14,674 nt of DNA, from assembly GCA_964471535.1 (NCBI GenBank), contig CAYYHA010000087.1, forward strand, positions 1 through 14,674. The letters are read 5' to 3'. Made by a program: the position numbers and the translations under genes. Numbering within the stretch: position 1 is the first letter of the stretch; each line of letters starts with the position of its first letter. This DNA is from CAYYHA01 sp964471535. Its GTDB lineage: Bacteria; Myxococcota; Myxococcia; SLRQ01. Shown piece by piece: positions 1 to 6,502 of this stretch. Below the pieces are notes generated by a model. It saw only the letters and a list, made by a program, of their open reading frames with translations, was not told where the DNA came from and did no database searches.

Positions 1-1386
1 GCGGCGGTGCAGTTCCGTGCTTTCGTCAAGGAGTTCCCCAAGAGCAAGTACGCGGATACGGCGCTCTACAACGCCATGATCATCTTCGACAAGGCGAAGG
101 AGCTGGACAAGGCCATTGCCGTCGGCGAGCAGCTCCTGAAGAACTACAAGGACAGCGACCTGGTGCCGCTGGTTATTCAGGCGCTGGGCAGCGCCTACGA
201 GCGCATCGCTGATTACGAGAAGGCGGCTCGCTACTACGAGCTCTTTGCGCAGCGCTACCTCGACAAGAAGGGGAAGGACTACAAGGCACTAAGCAAGGAG
301 CGTAAGGAGCAGGTGGACAAGACGCTTGCGGACAATCTCTTCAACGCAGCTCTTTGGTACGAGGGGATCGGCAAGTATGGGAAGGCGATCGACCTCTACC
401 TGAAGTATATCGAGAACTTCGAGAAACGAGAGGACGTACCCGACATTCTCTACAACGTCGCGACCATCTACGAGCGACAGAAGAAATGGGACAAAGCTGC
501 GGAGACCTATGACAGCCTGGTGAAGCGCTTTAGCCGCCGGATGAAGCCATGGCAGGTGGTCCGGGCTCGCTACAAGCAGGCGAAGGCCTACGAGAAGCTC
601 GGGAAGGAGAAGGAGGCGAAGGGCATCTACGAGAACCTCGTCAAGCTCTATGCAAAGCTTCCCGAGAAAGGAAAGCAAGAGCCCATTGTCAAGGATGCGG
701 TGGCCAACGCGGCGTTCGTCCTGCTCGAGCCCGAGTTCGAGGAGTACCGGAACATCAAGCTCGATACCGTCAAACAGAAGGAGCTGCAGAAGCGTCTGTC
801 GAAGAAGACCCAGCAGCTTGCGGATCTGGAGAAGAAGTACACCGACGTGATCGCCTATGGTTCGGGTGACTGGGCGATCGCGGCGTTGACGCGGATCGGT
901 CTCGGCTATCAGGATTTCGCACGTTCGCTCCTCGACGCGCCGATTCCGCCGGGATTGGATGCCGACCAGGAAGAGCTGTATCGCTCGATTCTCGAGGAGA
1001 AGGCGTTCCCGCTCGAAGAGAAGGCCATCGAGGCGCTCGAGAAGGCGTTGGAGAAGAGCTATGAGCTCGGCATCTACAACGACTGGACGCTGAAGGCTCA
1101 GGAAGTGATGTTGGCGTTCCGGCCGAACGCCTTCGGCGAAATCCACGAGGTGCCGTTCCGCGGCAGCGAGTTCTTCATCACCGGAGACAAGGCAGTGGCG
1201 CTGGGAGAGACGCCGAAGCTGGTCGCGCCCAAGCCGAAGACTCCACCCGAGAAGGAGGCGGGGTCGAAGGCTGCGTCCGAGCCGTCGAAGGCAGAGTCAG
1301 ACGAGAAGGCGGCGGGCTCCGCGGAGACGACGCAGGCCGAACCGCCATCGAGTGAAGAGGCCGCCACGTCCAGGAGGGCGTCATGA
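1..1386 (+). CDS. TPR-repeat protein, GltD/AgmU-like, 5' end missing
   Basis: The frame is open from base 1, so the start lies outside the window and 461 C-terminal residues are visible. They form helical TPR-type repeats (the runs starting YNAMIIFDKAKELDKAI, ALWYEGIGKYGKAIDLY and YNVATIYERQKKWDKAAETY). A lysine-rich coiled-coil-like stretch follows around residues 255-280, then a conserved-looking helical block, then a disordered Ala/Glu/Ser/Pro tail from about residue 410. It ends in an ATGA overlap with the TPR lipoprotein gene, which implies one transcript and translational coupling. In Myxococcus xanthus the gene before gltE is gltD (agmU), a TPR protein of over 1000 residues needed for adventurous gliding. 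Position and repeat type match, but the missing N-terminus prevents a firm name. A generic TPR scaffold is the alternative. Confidence 0.8.
   Translation, partial: AAVQFRAFVKEFPKSKYADTALYNAMIIFDKAKELDKAIAVGEQLLKNYKDSDLVPLVIQALGSAYERIADYEKAARYYELFAQRYLDKKGKDYKALSKERKEQVDKTLADNLFNAALWYEGIGKYGKAIDLYLKYIENFEKREDVPDILYNVATIYERQKKWDKAAETYDSLVKRFSRRMKPWQVVRARYKQAKAYEKLGKEKEAKGIYENLVKLYAKLPEKGKQEPIVKDAVANAAFVLLEPEFEEYRNIKLDTVKQKELQKRLSKKTQQLADLEKKYTDVIAYGSGDWAIAALTRIGLGYQDFARSLLDAPIPPGLDADQEELYRSILEEKAFPLEEKAIEALEKALEKSYELGIYNDWTLKAQEVMLAFRPNAFGEIHEVPFRGSEFFITGDKAVALGETPKLVAPKPKTPPEKEAGSKAASEPSKAESDEKAAGSAETTQAEPPSSEEAATSRRAS
1372..1377 (+). promoter_or_regulatory. Ribosome binding site of the GltE-like gene
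   Basis: AGGAGG lies inside the last codons of the upstream TPR gene, 5 bases before ATG 1383 and 8 before the adjacent ATG 1386. Either ATG fits. The site shows that the lipoprotein gene is translated from the same message. Confidence 0.7.
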
Positions 1387-2642
1387 TGAGGCGAATCGTC
1401 GTGGTCCTAGGAACGCTTGCTCTCATGGCGGCGGCCTGCGGGCCCGCAAAGGAGCAGGTCAAGAAGGAGAAGATGCCGGTTGCGGTGAAGCCAAAGGAGC
1501 CTAGCCCCGAGGAATACTTCGCCCAAGGAGTGGCGGCGCTGGACCAGGGCGACTATGCCACCGCCCGTGTGAAGTTCGAGAAGGCGCTTGCCAAATCACC
1601 GGATCTCACAGAAGCGCGTTACAACCTGGGCCTCACCCTGCAGCGCCTCGGCGAGTTCGAGGAAGCGGCGAAGGCCTATGAACAGGTCCTCGAGGAGAAG
1701 CCGGACCACATCCCCGCGGCCCTCAACCTGGCCAAGATTCGCCGCGACCAAGAGCGCTTTGCCGACGGGATCAAGGTCTTGGAGCCGCTGCGCAAGCGGC
1801 ACCCCTACCACGGGCCGCTCCTCAACGACCTGGCGGTGCTCTATCGGCTGAACAAGCAGTTCAAGAAGGCAGAAGCGACGCTGCGTACCTTGCTTTCTCG
1901 GGATCCCGACAACTTGGACGCACACAAGAACCTGGCGCTCATCTACTACGACCAGGGCAAGTATCGACTGGCCGAGTTCATCATGGGCACGGCGCGGCAG
2001 CGGAACGAGAACGACCCGGGCATCTACAACAACCTGGGCATGATCGCGATGCAGAACGGCGATCTGCGTGTCGCGCTCGCTCAATTCAAGAAGGCTGTGG
2101 CGCTCGACCCGAACTTCACTGCAGCCCACATGAACATCGGAGCAATCGCGCTGCGCTATCGAGACTATGGGAATGCCGCCAAGGCCTTCGAGAAGGCGGT
2201 GTCCCTCGATCCGACGAACTGGGAAGCACACCTCTACCGCGCCCTCGCCCTCGAGGGCGGGCAAAAGGCGGACGAGGCGGCGAAGGAGTACGCCGAAGTC
2301 CTGAAGCTTCGGCCAGACTACCCGATGGCAGTCTTCGGTCTGTGCAAGACCCTGCAGAACAGCCAGCCCCAGGAGGCGAAGCGCTACTGCAACACCTTCA
2401 TCAGTATGAAGGGCGTCGCCGAGAAGCACGTCAACGACGCGAAGATGCGCATCCAGTCCATCGACATGCTCCTGAAGATCAAGGCGCAGCAGCAGCAGCA
2501 GCAGGAGCAACCGGCGCCGGCGCAGGACGAGGCCAAGCCGCAGCCAGAGTCGGCCCAGCCGCCCGCGGAGGAGGCGAGCGAGCCCGCACCTGCCTCCGAG
2601 GCCGGGGACGGTGGCGTGGCTGCCGCTCCAGAGACCTCGTGA
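1383..2642 (+). CDS. gltE: TPR-repeat lipoprotein GltE (AglT-like)
   Basis: The product is 419 residues. It starts MMRRIVVVLGTLALMAAACG, a short signal peptide ending in an alanine-rich lipobox with Cys19 as lipidation site. Gly20 at +2 fits outer-membrane sorting. Residues 43 to about 345 are consecutive TPR units with the usual W/Y-N-LG, Y-G and A-P positions (for example YNLGLTLQRLGEFEEAAKAY). The tail from about residue 365 is a six-glutamine run followed by Pro/Ala/Glu-rich low complexity. In M. xanthus GltE (AglT) is the outer-membrane TPR lipoprotein of the gliding machinery, thought to act as a periplasmic scaffold. The neighbours here (GltD-, CglF- and GltG-like) support this name over a generic TPR lipoprotein. 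The first ATG overlaps the stop of the upstream gene. Confidence 0.8.
   Translation: MMRRIVVVLGTLALMAAACGPAKEQVKKEKMPVAVKPKEPSPEEYFAQGVAALDQGDYATARVKFEKALAKSPDLTEARYNLGLTLQRLGEFEEAAKAYEQVLEEKPDHIPAALNLAKIRRDQERFADGIKVLEPLRKRHPYHGPLLNDLAVLYRLNKQFKKAEATLRTLLSRDPDNLDAHKNLALIYYDQGKYRLAEFIMGTARQRNENDPGIYNNLGMIAMQNGDLRVALAQFKKAVALDPNFTAAHMNIGAIALRYRDYGNAAKAFEKAVSLDPTNWEAHLYRALALEGGQKADEAAKEYAEVLKLRPDYPMAVFGLCKTLQNSQPQEAKRYCNTFISMKGVAEKHVNDAKMRIQSIDMLLKIKAQQQQQQEQPAPAQDEAKPQPESAQPPAEEASEPAPASEAGDGGVAAAPETS
2487..2504 (+). repeat. (CAG)6 trinucleotide run
   Basis: Six identical CAG codons encode glutamines 369-374 at the junction between the TPR fold and the disordered tail of the lipoprotein. Identical codons in a row make it a candidate for slippage in multiples of three, which would keep the frame. 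Confidence 0.8.
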
Positions 2643-2782
2643 TTTCAGGGGGTTGAGATAGATCGTTGCCGTCGGAACCTCGGCAGCTCCGCGGGGTCTG
2701 TCGATGTAAGCCCGGCGGCCACATCTCCCCACGGCTGGGGTGCTATACAGGTGCCCGCCACCCGATCGCACAGGAGCCTGCC

Positions 2783-3052
2783 ATGAAGACGCTTCGACTC
2801 CTTCTTCTCGTCGCGGTTGCCACCGCGCTGTCCGTGGGTTTCGGGTCCGTCGCCCGCGCGCAGAGCGAGCCGGATACCATCCAGTACAAGAAGAAGACGG
2901 TCATCGACTTCAACGATGTGACCCTCGAGGGTGAGCTGACCAAGCCGGAGGGCGCCTACGTGCTCAACCGGAAGCGCACGAAGTTCAGCAGCCTCATCAA
3001 GCTCCGGGGGGACTTCCTTCGCGAGCTCCAGACCTCCGTAGACAACCTCTAG
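2783..3052 (+). CDS. cglF: Small exported protein CglF (GltF-like)
   Basis: The product is 89 residues. ATG 2783 is chosen because AGGAG at 2772-2776 sits 6 bases upstream and a clean signal peptide begins there: a hydrophobic core at residues 5-21 and ARA|Q cleavage after residue 26. Upstream in-frame codons give no signal peptide. The mature protein of about 63 residues has KKKTVIDFNDVTLEGEL followed by a basic stretch with NRKRTKFSSLI and LRGDF, the pattern I associate with the CglF/GltF family of adventurous gliding. Cgl proteins were found in M. xanthus as contact-rescuable gliding factors. Its biochemical role is not established. It sits between GltE-like and GltG-like genes, matching the M. 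xanthus order. The equation of CglF with GltF is from memory. A cytoplasmic role is unlikely given the signal peptide. Confidence 0.72.
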   Translation: MKTLRLLLLVAVATALSVGFGSVARAQSEPDTIQYKKKTVIDFNDVTLEGELTKPEGAYVLNRKRTKFSSLIKLRGDFLRELQTSVDNL

Positions 3053-3063
3053 TGCCTCTAGTG
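3046..3063 (+). repeat. Tandem 9-base duplication over the cglF stop
   Basis: CCTCTAGTG occurs twice back to back (3046-3054 and 3055-3063). The first copy contains the cglF stop TAG; the second supplies another in-frame TAG 9 bases later. Confidence 0.85.
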
Positions 3064-3272
3064 CAGGCAGACCCGGCCGCGGCGTCCTGCTGTCCGCCGT
3101 GCCCTGCCAGGAGGCTTCGTCGCCGACACGGCTCGTGAGCGCGCGGGCAGAGCCGAGTGAGCAGGGCAAGGAAAGTGAGTACGGCAGGGCGTGCAGGGCA
3201 CGGTCGGCACAGCGAAGAGAGCGCCAGTAGACAAGCACAGCGCAGGGAAACAATCAGCGCAGGTACACAAGC

Positions 3273-5216
3273 ATGGCATCGACGTTGAAACTCACGGTCA
3301 TCGGAAGCGACGGCTCGATCGAGGAGCTGTCGTTCAACCAGGACAGCATCATCCTCGGATCGGGGGCCTCGGCCAACGTCCAGCTCGACGACGAGAAGGT
3401 GAGCAGCATCCACGCCATGCTGAAGGTCGAGGGCGATGCCGTTCGGGTCATCGATCTGGGCTCCGAGACGGGGACGCGGGTCGGCGGGAAGGAAGTCCGT
3501 GAGCAGGAACTCGGCAGTGGGGACACGATCGAACTCGGGCGCTGCAAGGTGCGGGTCACCTATGGGGATGGCGAGGCCGCCTCGGCCCCTGCTTCTTCTG
3601 GGAGCGACGAGGAGGAGCGACAGGACGAGCCCTCGGCGGCGGCGCAGCCGGCAGAGGCCACGAAGGTGGAGCGCAAGCCCAAACCGAAGTCGAAGCAGGT
3701 GAAAAAGAAGTCGGGCGGGCGGCCCCGTGCGGAGACCGCAGCGGTTGCGCCCGTAGGGGATGCCACCGAGGTGGTGAAGGCGTTGCAGCCAGAGGGGAAT
3801 GCCATCGACCTCTTTGCCGAGGATGTGCCCCCAGAGGAGCGTCCCCTTCCCGACAGTAAGCTCCTCGAGGTGGTGATGGTGTGGTCGGGGACCATCATCG
3901 GTGTGGGGCATTATGCCGATGACGACAAGCACAAGGCCGTCACCATCGGTGATGATCCGAAGAATGACTTCAACATCTCTGCCGACGAGATCCCGGCCTC
4001 GGTGTTCCCACTCCTGCGCAAGGAGGGAGACAGCTGGGTTCTGATCGTCGGCGAAGAGATGTCGCTGCGCGTTCGGGACGGCGACGGGAAGGTAAAGACG
4101 CTCGAAGAACTCAAGGCCGAAGGTCGGGCGACCCGTGCCGACACGGAGTTCAAGGCGTACGCCTACAAGCTGTCGCTCCTCGATCAGGCGGTGATCCACA
4201 TCGGTGACACGGCATTCGTCGTGCGCTTCGTCCGCCCGAGCAAGCGGATTGTCACCAACGTCTGGGAGACCATCGACTTCTACTTCACGAAGGTGCTCTC
4301 GACCTCCTTCGTCGCGCATGCGGTGTTTATCGCAGCCCTGATCATGACCCCCATCGACACCGAGCAGCTGTCGGAGGACCTCTTCACCAACCCGAACCGC
4401 TTCGCAAAGATCATCCTCACGCCCGAGAAGCAAGAGAAGCACAAGTTCAGGGATCTCTCCGGCGTGCAGGAAGGTGCGAAAGCCAAGAAGGAAGAGGGGA
4501 AGTTCGGCAAGAAGGAGGCGGTCAAGAAAGAGGCTGCTCCCTCGAAGAAGGGCGCCCCCATCGTGGACGTGAACAAGCGCGAGGAGGATCGGAAGAAGGT
4601 AATGAACTCGGGCCTCCTCGCCGCGTTGAACGCACCCGATGACGGGGCCGCCTCGAACGTCTTCGGCCCAGGCGGTCTCGGAACGGGCATCAACAATGCG
4701 CTCGGCGGCGTGAACGGCGCGGCTGGCATGGGAGATGCGCACGGTGTCGGCGGCCTTGGCGCCCGCGGAACCGGCCCCGGCGGCGGCGGCACCGCGTTGG
4801 GTATCGGTGGACTGGGAACCAAGGGTGGTGGCCGCGGCCGCGGCGGCTACGGCGCGGTCGACCTCGGGGGCCGGGGCAAGGGGCGGACCCGGATCAGCCC
4901 GGGCAAGACCATCGTGATGGGTGGCCTGGACAAGGAGGTCATCGCACGTGTGGTGCGCCGGCACCAGAACGAGATCAAGTACTGCTACGAGCGTGAGCTG
5001 CAGAAGGACCCGAACCTCTACGGGAAGGTCGCAGTGCAGTGGGTGATCGACGGCTCCGGCGCGGTTGCGCAAGCCTCCATTGCCCAGAGCACGATGGGCA
5101 ACGCGAACGTGGAGAACTGCATCCTCACCCGGGTCCGTCGGTGGAAGTTCCCGCAGCCCAAGGGTGGGGGCATCGTACAGGTCACCTATCCCTGGATCTT
5201 CAAGCCCAGCGGCTGA
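3273..5216 (+). CDS. gltG: FHA-domain inner-membrane protein with AgmX/PglI (TonB-like) C-terminus, GltG-like
   Basis: The product is 647 residues. Order: FHA-like domain at about 5-97; acidic then Lys/Pro-rich linker at about 100-190; a second cytoplasmic beta-rich domain at 196-322; one membrane helix at about 343-361; a Lys/Glu-rich periplasmic stretch; a glycine-rich segment at about 463-540 with repeated GGLGxxG; and a C-terminal AgmX/PglI domain at 546-647 with the cysteines of KYCYER and ENCILTRV. In M. xanthus GltG has this FHA-membrane-TonB_C layout and is thought to link the cytoplasmic motor to outer-membrane parts. The FHA pocket is altered: Gly29-Ser30 replaces Gly-Arg and Thr66-Gly67-Thr68 replaces Asn-Gly-Thr, while Ser44/His47 remain. 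Only a weak AGG (3261-3263) precedes ATG 3273. GltJ is less likely because no N-terminal zinc-finger or GYF domain is present. Confidence 0.8.
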   Translation: MASTLKLTVIGSDGSIEELSFNQDSIILGSGASANVQLDDEKVSSIHAMLKVEGDAVRVIDLGSETGTRVGGKEVREQELGSGDTIELGRCKVRVTYGDGEAASAPASSGSDEEERQDEPSAAAQPAEATKVERKPKPKSKQVKKKSGGRPRAETAAVAPVGDATEVVKALQPEGNAIDLFAEDVPPEERPLPDSKLLEVVMVWSGTIIGVGHYADDDKHKAVTIGDDPKNDFNISADEIPASVFPLLRKEGDSWVLIVGEEMSLRVRDGDGKVKTLEELKAEGRATRADTEFKAYAYKLSLLDQAVIHIGDTAFVVRFVRPSKRIVTNVWETIDFYFTKVLSTSFVAHAVFIAALIMTPIDTEQLSEDLFTNPNRFAKIILTPEKQEKHKFRDLSGVQEGAKAKKEEGKFGKKEAVKKEAAPSKKGAPIVDVNKREEDRKKVMNSGLLAALNAPDDGAASNVFGPGGLGTGINNALGGVNGAAGMGDAHGVGGLGARGTGPGGGGTALGIGGLGTKGGGRGRGGYGAVDLGGRGKGRTRISPGKTIVMGGLDKEVIARVVRRHQNEIKYCYERELQKDPNLYGKVAVQWVIDGSGAVAQASIAQSTMGNANVENCILTRVRRWKFPQPKGGGIVQVTYPWIFKPSG

Positions 5217-5221
5217 GCACT

Positions 5222-5244
5222 CGGCAGCAAACGGGATCCTGCCG
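5222..5244 (+). terminator. Possible weak hairpin terminator after gltG
   Basis: A perfect 6-base stem CGGCAG/CTGCCG with an 11-base loop begins 6 bases after the gltG stop. The stem is short, the loop long, and no T tract follows, so termination is only possible. Confidence 0.25.
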
Positions 5245-5648
5245 TCCACGTGATGGCTCCGGTTGGCCTCCGATGGGAGCCAGCTCAAAGCTGTGGCCGA
5301 AGCGCTTGGCGCCGCGTTAGAGGCTGGCAGGAGCGAACGATGGGCGATGGGGGGACGACATGGCAAGAGTCTGCCGCCGGTGCGCCGTTTGTGCATGCGG
5401 CGCCTGGCTGTCCTCCGAATGGTGGGTGCTCAAGTGGGGTGCGCTACGGCCTCGACTGGCAGGCAATGGAGACGGGGCCGAAGCGTGCAGCGCGCAGGCG
5501 GGGGGGACGCGGAAAGAGGAGATCGGCAGGACCATGGATCGTCCCGCGTGCGAGGTTCCCGGCTCTCGACAAGCGCGACGAAGTGCGCTTGGATGCGCCG
5601 GCAAACTAGGCGGCCGGCGCCCATCTCGGCGTTGGCAGGAGCCGCCAT

Positions 5649-5670
5649 GCCATCCACATCGCGGGATGGC
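5649..5670 (+). repeat. Inverted repeat in the cglE leader
   Basis: GCCATCC (5649-5655) and GGATGGC (5664-5670) form a perfect 7-base stem with an 8-base loop, followed by a C run, about 65 bases before the cglE start. It could be an mRNA leader structure or a protein-binding site. Confidence 0.45.
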
Positions 5671-5734
5671 CCCCCACCATGAGGAACCGATCCCACGGTT
5701 GAACCCATCTTCTGTCGTTGAGAGGCTCCACTCG

Positions 5735-6403
5735 ATGCGAAACATCATCTTGCTGCCCCTGCTCACCCTCGCGGTTACCCTCGCGCTGCCCGTCCACGCG
5801 CAAGTCGCGGGAGAGGGTGACAAGACGCCCGAGCGGATCGAAGTGCCACCGCTCGGTGTGATGCCAGAGCTCGAGCGGGGTCTCTTCGTCACCTTGGATG
5901 CGGGCATCTTCTTCACGCTGAACAGCGGCGCGCCGGAAGGCGTGCGCAAGGTCTCCAACGCGCAGCCCCTTCTTGGCGTGGGCCTCGGCTACGACATCAC
6001 GGAAAACATCGTTGCCGGCGCCAGCTTCACCCTTGGGAACTCCGCTGGAACCTGCTACAGCGTCGACCCCGCGACCCTCGCCTGCAGCGGTGCAGAGAGC
6101 TTCTCGGTCGTTCACGTGAACGCCTACGGGGGCTATCTCCATGGACTCACACACCAGTGGTATCTCGGCGGCAAGCTCTTTGGCGGGCTCGCTCTGCTCA
6201 CGCCCGAGCCGTCGGTGCCGGCAGGGGACTCAGGCGAGGGGCTGGCGATGGGCTTCAATGCCGGTGTGCTCTTGAGCACCGAGTTCCACACGCATCTTCA
6301 TCACTTCGTCGTCGGACTCGACATCGGAGGCGAGTTTGTCTCGGGAGCCGGGGTCGGCTTTCCCGGGGTGCTCATCTATCCGCGGCTGAAGTACGTGTTC
6401 TAA
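5735..6403 (+). CDS. cglE: Small outer-membrane beta-barrel protein, CglE/GltH-like
   Basis: The product is 222 residues. ATG 5735 is chosen because a signal peptide starts there (MRNIILLPLLTLAVTLALPV, cleavage VHA|Q after residue 22) with AGAGG at 5721-5725, 9 bases upstream. The frame stays open 125 codons further upstream, but that part is Arg/Cys-rich and not exported-looking. The mature protein of about 200 residues alternates polar and hydrophobic residues with Gly/aromatic turns, and ends in YPRLKYVF, a terminal phenylalanine typical of BAM-inserted barrels. Two cysteines about 13 residues apart (near YSVDPATLAC) could form a loop disulphide. In M. xanthus small barrels (GltA, GltB, GltH/CglE) form the outer-membrane part of the gliding complex. 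The name rests on size, barrel features and position after GltG. It is separated by 518 bases, so it may have its own promoter. Confidence 0.65.
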   Translation: MRNIILLPLLTLAVTLALPVHAQVAGEGDKTPERIEVPPLGVMPELERGLFVTLDAGIFFTLNSGAPEGVRKVSNAQPLLGVGLGYDITENIVAGASFTLGNSAGTCYSVDPATLACSGAESFSVVHVNAYGGYLHGLTHQWYLGGKLFGGLALLTPEPSVPAGDSGEGLAMGFNAGVLLSTEFHTHLHHFVVGLDIGGEFVSGAGVGFPGVLIYPRLKYVF

Positions 6404-6411
6404 GGGGGCAT

Positions 6412-6470
6412 CCCCGAAGGCCCCGACCTGCTCCCGGCGCTACGCGGCGGAAGCAGTCCGACCCCGAAGG
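6412..6470 (+). repeat. Hairpin flanked by direct repeats between cglE and typA
   Basis: CCCCGAAGG occurs at 6412-6420 and 6462-6470. Between them an imperfect hairpin spans 6428-6456: CTGCT pairs with AGCAG, then three pairs, a G-G mismatch and three more pairs around a TAC loop, 11 pairs and two mismatches in all. It lies 25 bases after the cglE stop and could act as a terminator or as typA leader structure. Confidence 0.45.
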
Positions 6471-6502
6471 TCCCACACCGGCGGCCTGCCCACTGCGTGA
6501 AA

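Larger units (their letters stand above)
5217..5734. other. 518-base gap without a convincing gene
   Basis: No frame here shows a gene-like start, ribosome site and composition together. The open frames are arginine/cysteine-rich and read like chance GC-rich sequence. The stretch holds three inverted repeats: CGGCAG/CTGCCG (5222-5244), GCCATCC/GGATGGC (5649-5670) and AACCG/CGGTT (5685-5700). The first could end the gltG transcript, though no T run follows. The other two lie in the leader of the barrel gene. No clear sigma70 promoter is seen. Confidence 0.6.

Noticed and set aside
2727..2740. CCCCA/TGGGG small hairpin
   Set aside because: A five-base stem is expected by chance in DNA of this composition.
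2744..2749. TATACA with upstream TG as a promoter for cglF
   Set aside because: It resembles an extended -10, but no -35 is visible at the proper distance and the lead to the start codon is short; too weak to call.
1596..2771. Minus-strand open frame of 391 codons
   Set aside because: It is antisense to the TPR lipoprotein gene, with Leu/Arg/Val-rich shadow composition and no signal or domain.
2997..5396. Minus-strand open frame of 799 codons
   Set aside because: It lies fully antisense to the GltG-like gene, has Arg/Leu/Asp-biased composition typical of the complement of a GC-rich gene, no domain, and no ribosome site.
5263..5682. Possible 139-residue protein in the gap before cglE
   Set aside because: It starts with TTG and lacks a ribosome site. 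The first 25 residues look helical, but the rest is arginine-rich and chance-like. Kept only as a possible remnant.
5360..5734. N-terminal extension of the CglE-like protein by 125 residues
   Set aside because: The upstream part is Cys/Arg/Trp-rich and would bury the clear signal peptide that starts at 5735.
6405..6424. GGGGC/GCCCC hairpin as a terminator after cglE
   Set aside because: The stem is only 5 bases, competes with a GGGG/CCCC pairing inside it, and has no T tract.
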